A stretch of 64,000 nt of DNA, taken from contig NC_009634.1 in the NCBI RefSeq assembly GCF_000017165.1, forward strand, positions 1,534,552-1,598,551, in the 5' to 3' direction. Below, piece after piece: positions 37,532 to 45,149 of the stretch. A model generated the notes under the pieces. It saw only the letters and a list, made by a program, of their open reading frames with translations, was not told where the DNA came from and did no database searches. This stretch comes from Methanococcus vannielii SB. Its GTDB lineage: Archaea > AGJL01 > Methanococci > Methanococcales > Methanococcaceae. The position numbers and the translations under genes were made by a program. Within the stretch, counting starts at the first letter, position 1, and every line of letters starts with the position of its first letter.

Positions 37532-38074
37532 TTAAATTTTCTTTACTTTAACGTTTAAAATCAAGTGGTACATAATAAGAAGGCTTAGCAATATAAGTCC
37601 TGTTCCAATTACTAAATTTAAATCATGATAGCTATTTAAATAAATGCTATCAATTGATCTATATGTGGAAGCACTTTCAAAAACTGCCGTATCTAACGAT
37701 GTAGTTTTTAAAACTCCCCTGTAACTTTCAATTTTCTTGAATTCAAGAAACATTATACTGTATATTCCACTTAAAAATACTAATACGGACAATGGGAACA
37801 TCACTATCATTTTTTCAATGTCTTTATGGACTAAATACTTTCCTTTATCTGTTAATCCGTAGTATACCCATTTTCTACCGTCTTCATTTTTTATTACGAG
37901 TTCCCCGTCTACAAGTATTGATAAATGTTCATGAACTGTTGATTTGGATAAATTTAATGTCTTAGATAGTTCTGTTACAGTATGGTTTTTACCGCCTAGC
38001 GTTTTTAAGATGGATATCCTTGAACGTGAGGATAATGCTTTTAAAAATTTTTTATTCAGCTCTAAACTTTTCAT
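37532..38074 (-). CDS. Membrane-anchored winged-helix regulator
   Basis: The 180-residue protein has an ArsR-like winged helix at residues 5-75 (RSRISILKTLGGKNHTVTEL, then LNLSKSTVHEHLSILVDGEL). Two membrane segments follow, near residues 90-112 and 155-175, with a loop that would be outside the cell. Such membrane-bound HTH proteins can sense envelope state and act on nearby genes. The neighbouring propeller/chagasin and COG1361-type genes are the natural targets, but that is inference. The ATG at 38074 has only a weak site (GTG 9 bases upstream). Confidence 0.8.
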   Translation of the reverse strand: MKSLELNKKFLKALSSRSRISILKTLGGKNHTVTELSKTLNLSKSTVHEHLSILVDGELVIKNEDGRKWVYYGLTDKGKYLVHKDIEKMIVMFPLSVLVFLSGIYSIMFLEFKKIESYRGVLKTTSLDTAVFESASTYRSIDSIYLNSYHDLNLVIGTGLILLSLLIMYHLILNVKVKKI

Positions 38075-38126
38075 AGTGGCACACTTTAAATATATAATTT
38101 GTCAAAAGAATAAGGAATATATAAAG

Positions 38127-39365
38127 TTATTCGTCTTCATCAAGGTTCCTATTTTTCTTTTTCCACCTTTTATATATTAGGTATACAACAACCAAAACTA
38201 ACGCAAATAATCCAAATATCATGTAGTTTGGCCCTTCTGATACGAATTGACTGTTTTTTGGATCCAATTCAAAATTTTGTATAATTACATACTCATTCCT
38301 ATAATCATCAAAATATGTTAGTTTTGCAGTCAAATTTACCTTCGAATCTCCAAATACATATAATTCATAAATTCCAGAGTCAGAATCGTCTTCATCTAAA
38401 TCTCCAAGATATCTTATGTAATTATCGTTTAATTCAGTTACTCCGTCTATTTCTAAAACAGAATGTCTTAATTTCGAGGTTCCACGATTTGCTATTGCAA
38501 CAGTAACTTCTTGACCTCCTGAAATTCTTTTTATGCCATCTAAATACATGAATGGTTGAGTATCAAATACAGTAGTCTTTACTTTTAAATTTATTGGAAT
38601 ATCTGAATTATACTCTAAACCGTCTTCTCCAATCCATGAAATTTCCGCATTTAAGGAATATATTCCATCGGGAGTATTTGGAATTACGTATGCATCAACA
38701 TTTATTGACTTTTGAGTTTTTGCCCTTAAAGATTCAAGGTAAAACGTTGTAGGCCCAACTACTCCAAGACTATCTGAACCTTTTAAATTTACAGTTAGAT
38801 ATTTTGCAGTACCCGTACCTTGATTTTTAAAAATTATGTCTAAATTTTCTGATTCCGATGGATTTATTGGATTATTGCTATTTAAATCAATTTCGAACTT
38901 TGCAATTCCATATATTGGAAGATAAAACACTTTGGTTATTTCCTTTGTTTTTTCTTTTAAATCCCCCTTTGATTCATATTCAGTTGCGATTACTTTAACA
39001 TCTATTCTGTAATCGTTAGATTGTGCATCTTCTTTTACATAAAGTTTAAAGTATACTATATCTGATTCACCTTCATTAAGGTGGGAAATTTCAGCAGTAC
39101 CTATTTTTGGATTTACCTGCTTTAATTCAAATGGATAATGCGGATTTATTTCTACCCGGATGTCTTTTAATTGTTTATCATAATCATCATTAGTAATTTT
39201 TATCCAGATATTTACATAATCTCCAGGATGTATTATCTGCGGATTTGTATCCCCAAGTTTTGCATTGTCTATTGCATACTGCGGATTATCGATAGCCAGT
39301 GCAAAAGAATTTGTAATTATTGTAATTAGTAGCAATAGTAGCCCTGACTTAACTAACATTTTCAT
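38127..39365 (-). CDS. COG1361-type surface protein with Ig-like repeats and C-terminal anchor
   Basis: The 412-residue protein has a signal peptide (MKMLVKSGLLLLLITIITNS), several beta-sandwich repeats of the CARDB/NEW3 type (for example NPINPSESENLDIIFKNQGT, SGGQEVTVAIANRG) and a C-terminal membrane segment (YMIFGLFALVLVVVYLIY) followed by a Lys/Arg-Asp/Glu tail. COG1361-type proteins are commonly encoded beside MacB-like ABC transporters in archaea, and are thought to be their extracytoplasmic partner. Here that ABC operon lies immediately upstream on the same strand. GTGATAAT precedes the ATG at 39365. Confidence 0.82.
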   Translation of the reverse strand: MKMLVKSGLLLLLITIITNSFALAIDNPQYAIDNAKLGDTNPQIIHPGDYVNIWIKITNDDYDKQLKDIRVEINPHYPFELKQVNPKIGTAEISHLNEGESDIVYFKLYVKEDAQSNDYRIDVKVIATEYESKGDLKEKTKEITKVFYLPIYGIAKFEIDLNSNNPINPSESENLDIIFKNQGTGTAKYLTVNLKGSDSLGVVGPTTFYLESLRAKTQKSINVDAYVIPNTPDGIYSLNAEISWIGEDGLEYNSDIPINLKVKTTVFDTQPFMYLDGIKRISGGQEVTVAIANRGTSKLRHSVLEIDGVTELNDNYIRYLGDLDEDDSDSGIYELYVFGDSKVNLTAKLTYFDDYRNEYVIIQNFELDPKNSQFVSEGPNYMIFGLFALVLVVVYLIYKRWKKKNRNLDEDE

Positions 39366-39472
39366 ATTATCACTTTTTTTATTTTTGGAACAAATTTAAA
39401 GAATTAATTTATAGAAAATTAATAAATTATAACTTTAATCACATGGTCTCACCAACCAATATATATTTGGAT

Positions 39473-39952
39473 TTATTCATGCTTTTTACAGAAATTTTGG
39501 TATTTTTTAAGTAGTTCCGGCATTTCAATTTCTAAAAATTCGTACATTTTATCCATTTCACCAATTCTATTTGACAATTCCGGAGTTTTGTTTTCAAGTA
39601 ACGCCTTACCTTCCTTTAAAATTATACGTAAATTGGAAACTGTATCAAACTGCGTTAATAATAGAGTTTCAAAACATTTTTCCTCGATATAGTAATAACG
39701 CTCCCTTTGCCCTGGAAAATTCATCTGCTTTACAAGTTTGGCTCGTGTAAGGAGAGTAATCATGTTACTCACGGAACTTTTAGATATATTGAGCCTTTCA
39801 ACTAACTGCTTTGAGTTTTGGTACGGGGGGTCACATATTAAAAGATACGCAAGAATTCGACCTGCAATCCGTGGAACTGAACCATTTGATTCAAAAAAGT
39901 TCCCAAACTGCTCGATAAATGCATCTTCTTCTTTCAAATATCTTTTTACCAT
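39473..39952 (-). CDS. GbsR/MarR-like transcriptional regulator
   Basis: The 159-residue protein has the GbsR-type winged helix (GRILAYLLICDPPYQNSKQL, then NISKSSVSNMITLLTRAKLV) and a C-terminal helical dimerisation region. Its start overlaps the last 7 bases of the ABC ATPase gene, so it is the third gene of the exporter operon and is probably its regulator. Homologues respond to small molecules or osmotic signals. The effector here cannot be told. Confidence 0.85.
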   Translation of the reverse strand: MVKRYLKEEDAFIEQFGNFFESNGSVPRIAGRILAYLLICDPPYQNSKQLVERLNISKSSVSNMITLLTRAKLVKQMNFPGQRERYYYIEEKCFETLLLTQFDTVSNLRIILKEGKALLENKTPELSNRIGEMDKMYEFLEIEMPELLKKYQNFCKKHE

Positions 39953-40695
39953 TTTTGCACCAATTTTTGGGTATTTTCGTTTTTAAATTCTTCGGTACCC
40001 ACCACTTCCCCATTTTCAATTTTTTCAATCCTTAAAATTTCCCCGTCTTTCATTCTAATGATTTTTGTAGCGTATTTTATCATGTATTCGTCATGTGTAA
40101 CCATTATTATTGTCATTCCATCTTTATGGAGTTTTTTTAATATTTCCATGACCTGTTTTCCGCTTTTACTATCAAGATTTCCAGTAGGTTCGTCTGCAAA
40201 GAGAATTTTTGGGTTATTTGATAGTGACCTTGCAATTGCGACTCTTTGTTGCTGTCCGCCTGAAAGTTGAGAGGGCCTATAATCTTCTCTTTCAGTTAAA
40301 TCTACCATTTTTAATAGCTCTTTAGCCCTTTTTCTACGTTTTAATTCATTTTTACCATCAAGAACCATCGGTAATTCCACATTACCAAGTGCTGTCAGCG
40401 TATTTATCAGGTGAAATTGCTGGAATATAAAACCACTAATTTTTCTACGGTAAACTGCTCTTTCACTTTCATTCATCTTCGTAGTTTTTTTGTCTTTAAT
40501 AAAAATATCTCCTTTTGTTGGAACGTCTAAAAGGCCCAATATGTTCATGAATGTGGATTTACCGCAACCACTCGGCCCCATTATCATTACAAATTCTCCT
40601 TCTTCTATTTTTAAATTTATACCTTTTAAAACGGTAGATTTGGCCTCACCGGTTCCGTAAATTTTTATTATTTTTTTAGTTTCAATTAAGGCCAT
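39946..40695 (-). CDS. MacB/LolD-like ABC transporter ATP-binding protein
   Basis: The 249-residue ATPase has Walker A GPSGCGKST (40-48), the ABC signature LSGGQQQRVAIA, Walker B ILFADEPTGNLDSKSG and the switch His in MVTHDEYM. It is of the lipoprotein-release/MacB class. Its ATG at 40695 follows directly on the permease stop, with GGGGTGAA inside the permease end as the ribosome binding site, so translation is coupled. The C-terminal extension of about 20 residues (NGEVVGTEEFKNENTQKLVQ) is unusual but modest. Confidence 0.95.
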   Translation of the reverse strand: MALIETKKIIKIYGTGEAKSTVLKGINLKIEEGEFVMIMGPSGCGKSTFMNILGLLDVPTKGDIFIKDKKTTKMNESERAVYRRKISGFIFQQFHLINTLTALGNVELPMVLDGKNELKRRKRAKELLKMVDLTEREDYRPSQLSGGQQQRVAIARSLSNNPKILFADEPTGNLDSKSGKQVMEILKKLHKDGMTIIMVTHDEYMIKYATKIIRMKDGEILRIEKIENGEVVGTEEFKNENTQKLVQKW

Positions 40696-41889
40696 TTATT
40701 CACCCCTTAAAGTATCAACTGGATTTAATTTAGCTCCACTTCTTGCAGGGAAGTATCCACTTAATATTCCTACAACAAATGAGAATATTAATACACCAAA
40801 TATTAATTCTGGAGAAATCCATGCTCTAATAAGCCCATATCCTGCAATCTTTGCAAAATATTCTATTGCTTTTGCAATTAAAATTCCAAAAACCGTTCCT
40901 ATAATTCCACCAAATAATCCTAAAAATCCAGCTTCTATAACAAATATTGAAAGAATTGTATTATTTTCAGCACCAAGAGCTTTTAAAATTCCAATATCTT
41001 TTCTTCGTTCTAAAATACTCATATGCATGGTATTTGATATTCCAACTGCACCAACTAATAATGAAATTCCAGCAACGCCTACTAAAAATAGTGTTAAAAC
41101 TGAGAATATACTGTTAATTGATTCTGCAAGCTGTTCTGAAGTTAAAACTGAAAAGTTTTCATCTCCTCGTGACTTTTCAATTTCTTTTTTAATATCTTCT
41201 GAAATTTTTATTACATCAGTATTTGGCCTTACAAGTGCAGCCATAAAATTATATTCTTTATTTACTTCAAAAAGTTCTTCTCCAGCTTCATAAGGGATTA
41301 CTACTGCATTATCGTCGTTAGGGTTACCAACTTGTGCTAAAATTCCGACCACTTTATATTTTCTATCGCCTATTTCAATTCGATCCCCAATTCTGATTTC
41401 TCGATTAAAAGCGGTTTTTGAAAGGCTGTAACCTATTACACAGGAATATTTATCATTATCATTCATCCACCTACCGCTTTCAAGACCGTAACCATACGCA
41501 CCAGTATAAAATTCTTGATATGTTGAAGGTTTTGTAGCAAACACGTAAGAATATGACTCTTGATCTCGATATTTAACAATTGAAGCTCCTGACCAACCAT
41601 ATAATACACTTTCAATACCCCTTACTTTTTCTACGGCCTTTAAATCCCTTTCATTAAAGTTTTTGGCTGATGACATACTACCAAAGTCTTTTGAAGGAAG
41701 AATCGTGATTACATTTGCACCGGCAGTTGAAATTTCTTCAGTAATATAATTTTGAACGCCGTAACCAAGAGATATTAAACTTACAATTGCTAAAATCCCG
41801 ATAACAATTCCAACTATTGTTAAAAGACTTTGTGTCTTTTTTTGGGTTATATTTTTACCTGCAAACGAAATAATATCTTTTAGATTCAT
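40696..41889 (-). CDS. MacB/FtsX-like ABC transporter permease
   Basis: The 397-residue permease has one N-terminal membrane segment (LLTIVGIVIGILAIVSLISL), a large external MacB periplasmic-core-like domain (about 45-250) and three C-terminal segments ending in YFPARSGAKLNPVDTLRGE, the standard FtsX/MacB ending. I start it at the ATG at 41889, preceded by GGTGA. A frame extending to 41946 adds residues unlike the family. With the ATPase and GbsR-like gene it forms a three-gene operon, and the COG1361-type protein follows. MacB-type machines move substrates from outside the membrane by mechanotransmission, so this set probably handles a lipid or envelope protein rather than a small nutrient. 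Confidence 0.92.
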   Translation of the reverse strand: MNLKDIISFAGKNITQKKTQSLLTIVGIVIGILAIVSLISLGYGVQNYITEEISTAGANVITILPSKDFGSMSSAKNFNERDLKAVEKVRGIESVLYGWSGASIVKYRDQESYSYVFATKPSTYQEFYTGAYGYGLESGRWMNDNDKYSCVIGYSLSKTAFNREIRIGDRIEIGDRKYKVVGILAQVGNPNDDNAVVIPYEAGEELFEVNKEYNFMAALVRPNTDVIKISEDIKKEIEKSRGDENFSVLTSEQLAESINSIFSVLTLFLVGVAGISLLVGAVGISNTMHMSILERRKDIGILKALGAENNTILSIFVIEAGFLGLFGGIIGTVFGILIAKAIEYFAKIAGYGLIRAWISPELIFGVLIFSFVVGILSGYFPARSGAKLNPVDTLRGE

Positions 41890-42100
41890 TAATTTCACCA
41901 GAAAGTGCAGATTTCCTGTACTCTTTATATTATTTTTATAAGGCATGCCTTTTATTTTACATAATTTAGTATTTACTAAACTAGCTGAACTAATAGTATA
42001 AATATATTTCTAACATTTTAAAGCCATTTATAAACTATTAAAACGTTAAATAACGTTTAAAAATTAAAAAAGCGGGTTAATAAATAAATAAATAAATAAA

Positions 42101-42685
42101 TTAGTATTCTTCACATTGTTTTTCAAAGTATGCTGTTGGGTGCCCGCATGATGGACATTCTACAGGTGCATCAGTACCAACTGCCCTATATCCACACTTT
42201 CTACATCCCCAAAAAATTTCTTCATGTTTTTTAAACATTGTTCCTTTTTCCAACTGCTCTATTAATTTTAAATATCTCTCTTCATGGTGTTTTTCAGCAG
42301 CAGCAATTGCTTTTAACCTTTTTGAAATATCTAAAAATCCTTCTTTTTCAGCTATATCTGCAAATTCCGGGTACATTTCAGTGTATTCGTGATTTTCACC
42401 ACTAGCTGCGGATTTTAAATTTTCAAGTGTGTTTCCAAGTACTGTTGGAACCTCTGCACCATCAATTATTAAGTCAGCTTCATAATTTTCATTCTTTTTT
42501 AATTGAGTAATTAGTCTAAAAAGCCACTTTGCATGTTCCCTTTCTTGTTCTGCAGTTATTGTAAATACTTCGGATATTTTTTCATACCCTTCCTTTTGTG
42601 CAATTTTTGCATATATTGTATATCTATTTCTTGCTTGACTCTCCCCAATAAATGCCTTTGCTAAATTTTCTAGAGTTTTTTTCAA
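42101..42685 (-). CDS. Rubrerythrin
   Basis: The 194-residue protein has a ferritin-like diiron domain (residues 1-140, with EQEREHAKW and EKHHEERYLK ligand motifs) and a C-terminal rubredoxin-like domain with two CxxC pairs (CRKCG and CPSCG). Rubrerythrins reduce hydrogen peroxide in anaerobes. The start is a TTG at 42685 with GAGGTGAT upstream, a strong site. A 13-bp inverted repeat (ATTGAT-T-ATCAAT) lies 50 bases further upstream at 42735-42747 and might be an operator. It is a single-gene unit. Confidence 0.95.
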   Translation of the reverse strand: MKKTLENLAKAFIGESQARNRYTIYAKIAQKEGYEKISEVFTITAEQEREHAKWLFRLITQLKKNENYEADLIIDGAEVPTVLGNTLENLKSAASGENHEYTEMYPEFADIAEKEGFLDISKRLKAIAAAEKHHEERYLKLIEQLEKGTMFKKHEEIFWGCRKCGYRAVGTDAPVECPSCGHPTAYFEKQCEEY

Positions 42686-42734
42686 AAACCATCACCTCTT
42701 ATACGCATTACCAAATATGATTTTACCCATATTT

Positions 42735-42747
42735 ATTGATTATCAAT
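42735..42747. promoter_or_regulatory. Inverted repeat upstream of rubrerythrin
   Basis: ATTGAT-T-ATCAAT is a perfect 6-1-6 inverted repeat 50 bases before the rubrerythrin start, in the position expected for an operator. Base composition makes chance possible. Confidence 0.3.
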
Positions 42748-42849
42748 TAAATCTTTTTAGGGGCAATTGTGCTATCCTTTTTAATATCATTGAATTTTAA
42801 TTTTTGTTAATTTTCTGTTTAATATATGTTTAGTTAAATAATTTAAAAA

Positions 42850-44007
42850 TTAAATAATTGACAAAATACCCTTAATAATTTCAGTATTTGCAATTTCAAT
42901 GCTTGATGACATTGCAAGCTCTTTAAACTTATCTTTTAAAGACGGTTCAATTAAAATTGCTTCTCTTAATAACTCTTGAATTTCTAAAACGTTTGATGAA
43001 TCAACTTTTTTTGAAAGTAAATAAACGTAAGAAATGGCTTCAACAGGTTTTTTATCATTTCTTAATTCTTCAGCGATATTTAATAAACCTTGTTCAAGTA
43101 AATTTAAACTGGAATTATTTTTCGATAATTTTCGACTCAAAGCATCTCCGTCAATAACTTCAGTTTGCAATAATTCTTTTTTAGGGCTTTTTTCGAAGTT
43201 TTCGAGTCTTTTTTTAGACACAAATGAGTCGCTATCTATAAAGTCTATTTTTCTGACTTTTATACTTTTTTTTGAAATTTCAGACGTTAAATCTTCTGAA
43301 TTTTGTAGTTTTTCCACTTTAATCATCATTTTTTTAAGTTTTAAATCAATTCCCCTTACAAAATGGCTAAAAATACTTTGATTGAATTTTTTAATGATTT
43401 CTTCAGCCTTTCCAGAAATTTTATATTCTGAATTAACAAACTCTGAAATTTTAATTTTTCCAGAATTTATTTCGTTTAAAAATCGATATAGTATGGATAT
43501 TTTTTCGTCTTCGTCTAGGGGAAGCGCATTTGAATGAACTTTTGAATTTAATAAACTATCATACCACTTTTCAAAATCCCTTTCAGCATTACATAACCTA
43601 AAAATAACCATGTCTAAAACTTCATTTTTTTTACAATAATTTAAAAAATCAGATAGAGATTTTGAATAATTCTCATATGACGCGTTAGATACTTCATCAG
43701 AATATATTTTAAATGTTCTATACGCTTTTTCAATTTCTTCACGAATAAATACTGGATTTTCAAAAAATTCAATTCCTTTTTGAGATAATTTTATATTGTA
43801 TCCTTTAACTTCAGGATTTTTGCCCTTCAAAATCAATTTTTTTTCAAAAAGAGAATCAATATTTCGATAAAGTTCGCCCCCCTCTAAATTAAATTCCGTT
43901 TTAAACACTTCTAACGATAAAAAAGCGTCGGAATCCCGACTATTTATTTTATAAAGATGTTTTAAGATGTTTTTTTCAATTTCTTCATCATTATTTCTTT
44001 CAGACAT
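42850..44007 (-). CDS. Winged-helix protein with long helical C terminus, unknown function
   Basis: The 385-residue protein starts with a winged-helix-like region (residues about 8-75: EIEKNILKHLYKIN, then VFKTEFNLEGGELYRNIDSL and KLILKGKN). A long, charged, mostly helical body follows, with no membrane segment. This could be a DNA-binding protein or a structural protein of an RNP. I do not recognise a family. AAGGTG precedes the ATG at 44007; a GTG at 44016 is too close to that site. It is convergent with nothing and stands between rubrerythrin and the DtxR-family gene. Confidence 0.7.
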   Translation of the reverse strand: MSERNNDEEIEKNILKHLYKINSRDSDAFLSLEVFKTEFNLEGGELYRNIDSLFEKKLILKGKNPEVKGYNIKLSQKGIEFFENPVFIREEIEKAYRTFKIYSDEVSNASYENYSKSLSDFLNYCKKNEVLDMVIFRLCNAERDFEKWYDSLLNSKVHSNALPLDEDEKISILYRFLNEINSGKIKISEFVNSEYKISGKAEEIIKKFNQSIFSHFVRGIDLKLKKMMIKVEKLQNSEDLTSEISKKSIKVRKIDFIDSDSFVSKKRLENFEKSPKKELLQTEVIDGDALSRKLSKNNSSLNLLEQGLLNIAEELRNDKKPVEAISYVYLLSKKVDSSNVLEIQELLREAILIEPSLKDKFKELAMSSSIEIANTEIIKGILSII

Positions 44008-44172
44008 TCGATGCACCTTAGTAAAACAGTCTAACCGTATTAAAATAAAAAGAGGATACTAAATCAAATATGCCTTCAAACAATATTTAATCGTTATGAT
44101 TTTGTTTTTAAAATTTAGACATTGTAAAAAAGTATATTGGTATTTTAAAACTAGTTTAAAATTATTTTAAGC

Positions 44173-44577
44173 TTATTTTAAATTTATATTTTCGCCGTGC
44201 GGACACTTTTCAGGCTTATCTATAAATTCATACAATTTTTCAATAGTTTTATCGGAAACCACGTGTTCTATTTTGCAAGCTTCATCTTTTGCGAAATCTA
44301 AATCCAGATTTAAAAATTCTGTAAGAAAATATTCAATGATACGGTGTTTTCTAAGCGTGTTTTTTGCAATTTCTTCGCCATCTTCATCAAGATATATTCC
44401 AACGTATGGCTCATAATGAATTAATCCATCATGACTTAATTTTTTAGCCATGCTAGTTACCGCAGCAGGCTGTACATTCATTAGTCTTGCAAGTTCTGTT
44501 GTTTTAACTGGTCTTTTTTTCTCCTTTATGAATAAAAAAATAGTTTCAAGATAATCTTCAATATTTTGAGATACCAA
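44173..44577 (-). CDS. DtxR/MntR-family metal-dependent repressor
   Basis: The 134-residue protein has the DtxR-family winged helix (SQNIEDYLETIFLFIKEKK, then ARLMNVQPAAVTSMAKKLSH) and the metal-binding dimerisation helix set (KHRIIEYFLTEFLNLD and EDEACKIEH-like ACKIEHVVSDKTIEKLYEFI). It would bind DNA when loaded with Fe2+ or Mn2+. I prefer the TTG at 44577, with GGTGGT upstream, over the ATG at 44619, which would add 14 residues foreign to the family. It is divergent from feoA with a palindrome in between, so it most likely controls the Feo iron uptake genes and itself. Confidence 0.88.
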   Translation of the reverse strand: MVSQNIEDYLETIFLFIKEKKRPVKTTELARLMNVQPAAVTSMAKKLSHDGLIHYEPYVGIYLDEDGEEIAKNTLRKHRIIEYFLTEFLNLDLDFAKDEACKIEHVVSDKTIEKLYEFIDKPEKCPHGENINLK

Positions 44578-44645
44578 ATTACCACCAAAAGAAAAATATA
44601 AATAGCATGGAATGCACATAGATGTATTTAATCTTATTTAAATTG

Positions 44646-44661
44646 TTTAATATGTATTAAA
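44646..44661. promoter_or_regulatory. Candidate repressor operator between dtxR-family gene and feoA
   Basis: TTTAATA-TG-TATTAAA is a perfect 7-2-7 inverted repeat in the divergent promoter region. It overlaps the TATA-like sequence AAATATAGTATAT used for feoA. Position and symmetry fit a binding site for the adjacent DtxR-family protein. Confidence 0.5.
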
Positions 44662-44701
44662 TATAGTATATGGCTTATTATTATATATAGCTGGTGGTTT
44701 T

Positions 44702-44908
44702 ATGGAGAGCATTTTACAAAAAAACCCAGGGTCTTACATGGTTTTAAAGGTTGAAGGAAGCTGTAGAAAGTTTTACGAGCTTGGAATTATCCCCGGTTCT
44801 AAAATAACGATAATATCAAAAAATAATCAAGGCCCAATTCTTATCCGGGTTGGAAATTCCAAAATTGCTATCGGTAGAGGAATGGCGAGATCCATATTTG
44901 TAGAATAA
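44702..44908 (+). CDS. feoA: Ferrous iron transport protein A
   Basis: The 68-residue SH3-like protein matches FeoA (MVLKVEGSCRKFYELGIIPGSKITII). It assists FeoB-mediated Fe2+ uptake at the membrane. GGTGG precedes the ATG at 44702. The next genes are a small Cys-rich protein (44997) and feoB (45142), probably one transcript. Confidence 0.93.
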   Translation: MESILQKNPGSYMVLKVEGSCRKFYELGIIPGSKITIISKNNQGPILIRVGNSKIAIGRGMARSIFVE

Positions 44909-44996
44909 CTTAAACGTACTTAAATGTCTTAAATTCTGATTATTTAAACCACGTTAGAATAATTCAACGTTTAACCGTAATTAGACAGGTAAGAAA

Positions 44997-45149
44997 ATGG
45001 AAAAACCAAATAATCAAAAAGAAGGATTTTTTGAAAAAATACTTGTACGGATATCAAAGGCAGTATTAAATAAAACATGTTCGTGCTGTTCAAATAGTTC
45101 CTGTAAAAAATCCCAAAAATGCGACAACTACGGTGAAGAGGATGAATGA
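44997..45149 (+). CDS. 50-residue cysteine-rich protein between feoA and feoB
   Basis: This short frame has a normal start and an AGGT ribosome binding site, and its last 8 bases overlap the start of feoB (ATG at 45142). It was too short for an ordinary gene call, but everything indicates a real gene. It has an amphipathic N-terminal half (EGFFEKILVRISKAVLNK), then five Cys at 28, 30, 31, 36 and 42 in TCSCCSNSSCKKSQKC. Bacterial Feo operons often contain small Cys-rich partners (FeoC or FeoB-associated proteins), but this one has no hydrophobic anchor. A metal-binding or Fe-S role is inferred. Confidence 0.75.
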   Translation: MEKPNNQKEGFFEKILVRISKAVLNKTCSCCSNSSCKKSQKCDNYGEEDE

